From Symsagittifera roscoffensis (taxonomy: Eukaryota; Xenacoelomorpha; Acoela; Convolutidae), in assembly GCF_963678635.1 (NCBI RefSeq), contig NC_087065.1:57562754-57626753 (forward strand): a DNA stretch of 64,000 bases, in the 5' to 3' direction. How positions within the stretch are numbered: position 1 is the stretch's first letter; every line of letters begins with the position of its first letter. Position numbers and translations under genes: made by a program. Under the pieces are notes generated by a model. That model was not told the DNA's origin and searched no databases. It saw only the letters and a list, made by a program, of their open reading frames with translations. This document shows positions 60,078 through 64,000 of this stretch, piece by piece.

Positions 60078-62128
60078 TGTAACATTCGCCCGGAAGTACA
60101 TATCGACGGAAAATAAAGCTAGGTTATGAAACAACTGGCTAGCTTCTAAACACAGCTTCATATGCTTTTAACCGTCTCTACAAAAGCCAGTTCTATGTGT
60201 GGTCCTTAAACATCGGACCGACAAAGTCATTACTGTTTTTGGGCTATCGGCCAGAACGCGCAGATTAAATTAGTTACATGCAAAATAGTGAGCTCATGGC
60301 TGGGTATCAGTATCCCCAGACCACGAGGTCACACCTGAAAACAGTTAGTTTAGTTTCTTCCTGAAAACATTTTTAGTTTCTTCCCGAGACCCTTCCGGAC
60401 TCTGGAATCCGGACGAAGAGCGGTCTTGTTGTGCCAGTCGGTCATATCTGGAAGTTTGACCTTGAGGGACACGAAAATACGTGATTTTGGAGTGAAGTTT
60501 TATTTTTCAAAATTTCGAATGGAGCCTGTCATGCTCAGTTTTCTCGCAACAACTGAAAACACAAAGTGACAAATCAGAACGACCGAATTTACAATTGCGG
60601 GAAAATACTTAAGAAAACAGCAGGAAATTGCAATTCGCAATTTCCAGATACAAAATAAGACACGAGTAGAGCCGTCTTATCCTGAAATAGGAGGAGAGAT
60701 AATCACGAGAAAAGAGTGCAATTATTCAAACTGAACCAGAGTGAACCTTCAACGGAAAGATAGACAGCTTGAGTGTCCCAATGGTTCAGACTAAAACTTC
60801 AATTCTAGAGTCTAAACTTATTTCTGTTATTTAAAACTGATCAGTATTGAACTTATCAAGTTGTCTTATTTATTTCTCGAGTTGCTCATTAATTTAATTA
60901 CTCCTTATACTCGAGTGCGTCAACATGTGAGTTCCTAATGTATTTTTCTCGAGTGTGTTTTATGATTGTTATGTTGAGATAAGGCGAGTTTTAGGTTGAT
61001 CCATCTGAAATGGACCAAAGTGCCACTGTCCAATAAAAAGTAACTTAACGGATTGTTCCGACCCTGTTTTTAACGGCGTTCGTGTATTTTGGGTATCTCG
61101 AGACCTAAGTATGGGGACGTTCTTATTTTCTAGAGTGGGGGGATATTTTGGTAGTAGCCTTAAAGCTGTAACGGATTCTAGTCTCAAGTCGCAAGCGAAC
61201 TGAATTGGCTCCGACTGTGACATTCGACCAGAATGGCCAAAATGCAATCTCTGCAGAATTCGGAATTTTAGCAGTAAGCCTTCCGGATTGGTGGTTTTTA
61301 AGAACTAAGGGCTTTATTGGAACGTTTAGCCAAACGGTGAGGGCTGGAATATTCTAGTATTTTAAAATTTCAAAAATTCGAATGATGACGTCACATTTCT
61401 GAGAAATGCTGAAACGGCCATTTTAACAAGAAACGAGAGAAGAAACACAACAACATGAGTTTCGCTGACGATAGCAACGACAATCGTGATAAGAAAAACA
61501 GCAGCAGAATGCAGACAACGTTCCGAGTTGCAGCTATTGTGCTGCTACAATAGTTGCAAGGCCGTTGCGAACAACGGTGAAGGGTAAGAAATCAGCCTTC
61601 CGGATTGGGAAGAAATCGAGATCAACGGGCTTGATTCACCGGATTCAAGAATCCGGAAGGGTCTCGGGACGGAAAACTTTTATTGACTCGTGTGAACTTT
61701 TAGCATCCTGTCATGTCCTGACTTGAATTTAATTGATATTTGGATTAGTTTTGACAAGGATGAGGTGCTAGGAGTTGGGGGAAAGGGTTGATCCGTCTTC
61801 GATGGAGATGATGATTTTTATCTACTGAACAAAAACAATAGTAATATAATAAGTAGTAGCCCTGTTTTTAGGAGTGACCTCGTGGTCTGGGGATACTGAG
61901 ACCCAGCCATGAGTTCACTATTTGCATGTAATTAAGTTAATTTGAGCGTTCTGGTCGAAGCCGGAGAATAGTAACGTTTTTGTCGACCCGATGTTAGAAA
62001 GACCACCGAAAAGTACTGGCTTGGTAGAGACGGTGAAAAGCATGCAAAGCTCTGTTTAGACGTTGGCCAGTCGTCTTAAGACTTAGTTTTGTTATCCGTC
62101 GATATGTATCTTCCGGGCGAATGTTACA
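60078..62128. mobile_element. Long-inverted-repeat element, ~2.05 kb
   Basis: The outer ends are inverted copies: TGTAACATTCGCCCGGAAG at 60078 and CTTCCGGGCGAATGTTACA at 62128. The arms continue inward for ~270 bp (60078-60344 and 61862-62128) with shared ACATATCGACGGA, GACGGT/ACCGTC, GCCAGAACGC and CTGGGTATCAGTATCCCCAG-type blocks. The right arm is diverged. The middle (60.95-61.45 kb) is related to the 113-codon region of the 2.5-kb units (GTTGATCCATCTGAAATGGA, TTAACGGCGTTCG). No transposase and no clear target duplication were found. Confidence 0.65.
61595..61663. repeat. CCGGA stem-loop cassette 1
   Basis: GCCTTCCGGATTG and AATCCGGAAGGGTC form inverted arms around ~43 bp containing AGAAATCGAGATCAACGGGC and TTGATTCACCGGATTCA. 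The unit matches cassette 2 at 63371-63440 in arms and loop. Confidence 0.7.
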
Positions 62129-64000
62129 TACATGTTTTTATGGCGCTCCTGGGTGTTATTCTTTTATAACATCATGACCGGCGGAACCGTTAACGAGCAC
62201 TCCGCGCCGAGCGGATGCTCACATTAACGCCCTTAATAGGCCTAAACCGCCGGGGCGGAAGGGTAGTTCGGAACGCGGAGGCCTTCCGGATTGCCGTGAA
62301 TAGTTTTTTAACCTAGTTAAGACCGAAAATTCACGAACCAGGAAGGGTGGGGGGATCGGCCGTCCCCTCGTCCCCTGAGTGGTTTGTGACCAAAAACACT
62401 TAAAGATATAAGTAAAACCAAACAAAAAGTAGTATAGTACCCAAGAAAAACAAAAAACATAAAAAATAACCGAAAAAACCAAAAACAGTAAAAAAGTAAA
62501 AAATCAGTAGAAATCATCCCCCCAGACAAGATGTGATCCAACCCCCCCGTTTGTTGTTGATAGATATATTGTTGTTACAGGCATTTATATCAGTCAGGAT
62601 CGTTACGATCAGTTTTGTAGCCCGTTTGTGAGGCTTGTACTGTAGGGTTATTTGAGCAATTAAGCACGTTAATGATAAATTGCGCTCAATCCGGAAGGGT
62701 CAGCTGATTTGCGCTCAATTCGGAAGGGTCTTGGGTGAAGACCGATCCGGCAAGCAGTACAAGGAGCAACAAGAAGGGGCTCAACGACAACAACAATCGA
62801 CTGTTGGGTATCGTTAACAAGTTTTGTAGCCCTTTTTGGTACAAAAAGTAAAATAGTAACCTGTGGGGGGCTCGACAGTGCTGCACTGTAGTGACCCTTC
62901 ACCGAACTGCGAATATCCGAGTTAAGCACCTTAATTCGGATAATAAACAAACCCGGAGGGGTATATTATTACTAATATTATTACTTATATAGCCTATATT
63001 AATAGTCTTATATCGTTTTTCAGTGAAAAACAACGAAAACAGACCGGTTTTTAGGGTCAAAATAGCGATATTTTGATCCCCCCACAAGTCGCGATTTTTG
63101 AGATATCGATAATTTTTGAAACGAAAAAAAACGCTAAGTTAGTGTGTTACATCGTAACTGCACTACTGTAATAAGTAGAACCGGTTAACTTTAGTTCGGA
63201 AGTGGTTGGAACTAGTTTGGTACCAAGAACCAAATTTTCCCATTTTTTGATAGTAAGAAACACTATAAAATCAGAAAATTTTTTGAAATCTTTGAGTTAG
63301 GACAGTAAAAATAGTTGTTCGGACAACTTCCACTAGTGAATCTACGAGTTTTAAAACCCGCTACCCGAAAGCCTTCCGGGTTGCAGAGAAATCGAACATA
63401 ACGTGTTTGATTTGGTGGATTCATCAATCCGGAGGGGTCCAGGTAGCATAGTTTTTCGCAAAATTTTTCTACAAAAGCGTTTTAGATCGGGTCTTTTGCA
63501 TTGAACTAGAAGAGTATAGGCCTTCTGAGCTCAGATCAATAATTTTTAGGTCGAAAGAACCAGATTTGCGGAAAAAGTTAGGCGGAACCTATAAGAGAGA
63601 AAATTTTTGAGTTTGGAAGAAAGACGTTTTAGTTAATAACTTTGGAACTACTGAGCATATTGAGTTGATCTTGGTACCAATAGATCAGAAATTAGCTGAG
63701 CTTACTGATAGGGTCAGAAATTTTTTTGGAAAAGTAAGCGAGAAAATTTTTTGAGATTGTTTTTAGCAAAATTACACAAATCCGGAGGGGTACACCCTTC
63801 ACGTTTTATAAATTTTTCTGAAAAACCCTTATACCCCTACCAAAAGTTGATAGCGATTGAACTAAGTAACTTAGGACAGTTCTAGACAAAAAAAGGGGGC
63901 TGAAGGCACAAGACAACCATAATAGAGTCGAAATTAGGCAAGTGATAAGACCCTTAACCGTTAGTGTGAATTGTCAAATAAGTGCCTTAACTTCAATCCG
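62129..64000. other. Repeat-like, less AT-rich terminal region
   Basis: No gene. CCGGA-type motifs occur at about 62225-62290, 62320, 62690, 62718, 62953 and 63781. At 62684-62735 the string TTGCGCTCAATxCGGAAGGGTC is directly repeated. Open frames on the minus strand (62.2-63.1 kb) have no recognised family. Confidence 0.45.
63371..63440. repeat. CCGGA stem-loop cassette 2
   Basis: GCCTTCCGGGTTG ... AATCCGGAGGGGTCC with loop AGAAATCGAACATAACGTG, TTTGATTTGGTGGATTCATC. Homologous to cassette 1 over ~70 bp. Confidence 0.7.

Overview
The window is nuclear DNA from an animal with an AT-rich, repeat-laden genome. Five animal-type protein genes are recognisable, most split by GT-AG introns, in a background of short interspersed and tandem repeats. 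It is probably an invertebrate; I cannot name the phylum from sequence alone. No bacterial, organellar or viral gene set is present. Layout: 1-0.9 kb is an array built on the 10-bp palindrome GATTATAATC. An intronless SPRY (FSD1-like) gene lies on the + strand at 3.95-4.81 kb. From 5 to 17 kb there is no gene, only repeats: two copies of a composite element with ~170-bp internal units, and hAT-type miniature transposons with TIR CAGGGGCGG. Two of these have perfect 8-bp target duplications, and a third carries a second MITE nested inside it. A three-exon PCGF (PCGF6-like Polycomb RING) gene occupies 17.3-20.9 kb (-). A duplicated repeat block at 21.8-23.5 kb precedes a two-exon DDX43-like KH/DEAD-box helicase (24.45-28.88 kb, -) with a long FG/GFG-rich insert and an RGG tail. 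More repeats and a dead Tc1/mariner transposase follow at 32.5-33.2 kb. An intronless TMEM41B lies at 34.08-34.83 kb (-). BPNT1 (35.57-59.81 kb, -) could be rebuilt completely from eight exons, in frame, to 323 residues. Its 14.3-kb first intron holds a dead non-LTR reverse transcriptase, a 34-bp minisatellite and, most strikingly, three near-identical head-to-tail copies of a ~2.5-kb unit, with diverged relatives on both sides. From 60 to 64 kb, upstream of BPNT1, there is a ~2.05-kb element with ~270-bp inverted ends and many copies, in both orientations, of a CCTTCCGGATT-like motif, partly arranged as matched stem-loop cassettes. Function: the genes are unrelated housekeeping or regulatory genes (chromatin, RNA helicase, ER lipid scramblase, nucleotide phosphatase). 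Nothing suggests that they work together or form an operon. The least familiar content is the repeat fraction: the 2.5-kb array, the long-TIR element with its CCGGA motif, a tRNA-related SINE family ending in a GCGAAGC hairpin, and the composite ~170-bp repeat. All exon boundaries come from reading GT/AG signals and reading-frame continuity by eye. Repeat boundaries without target duplications are approximate.
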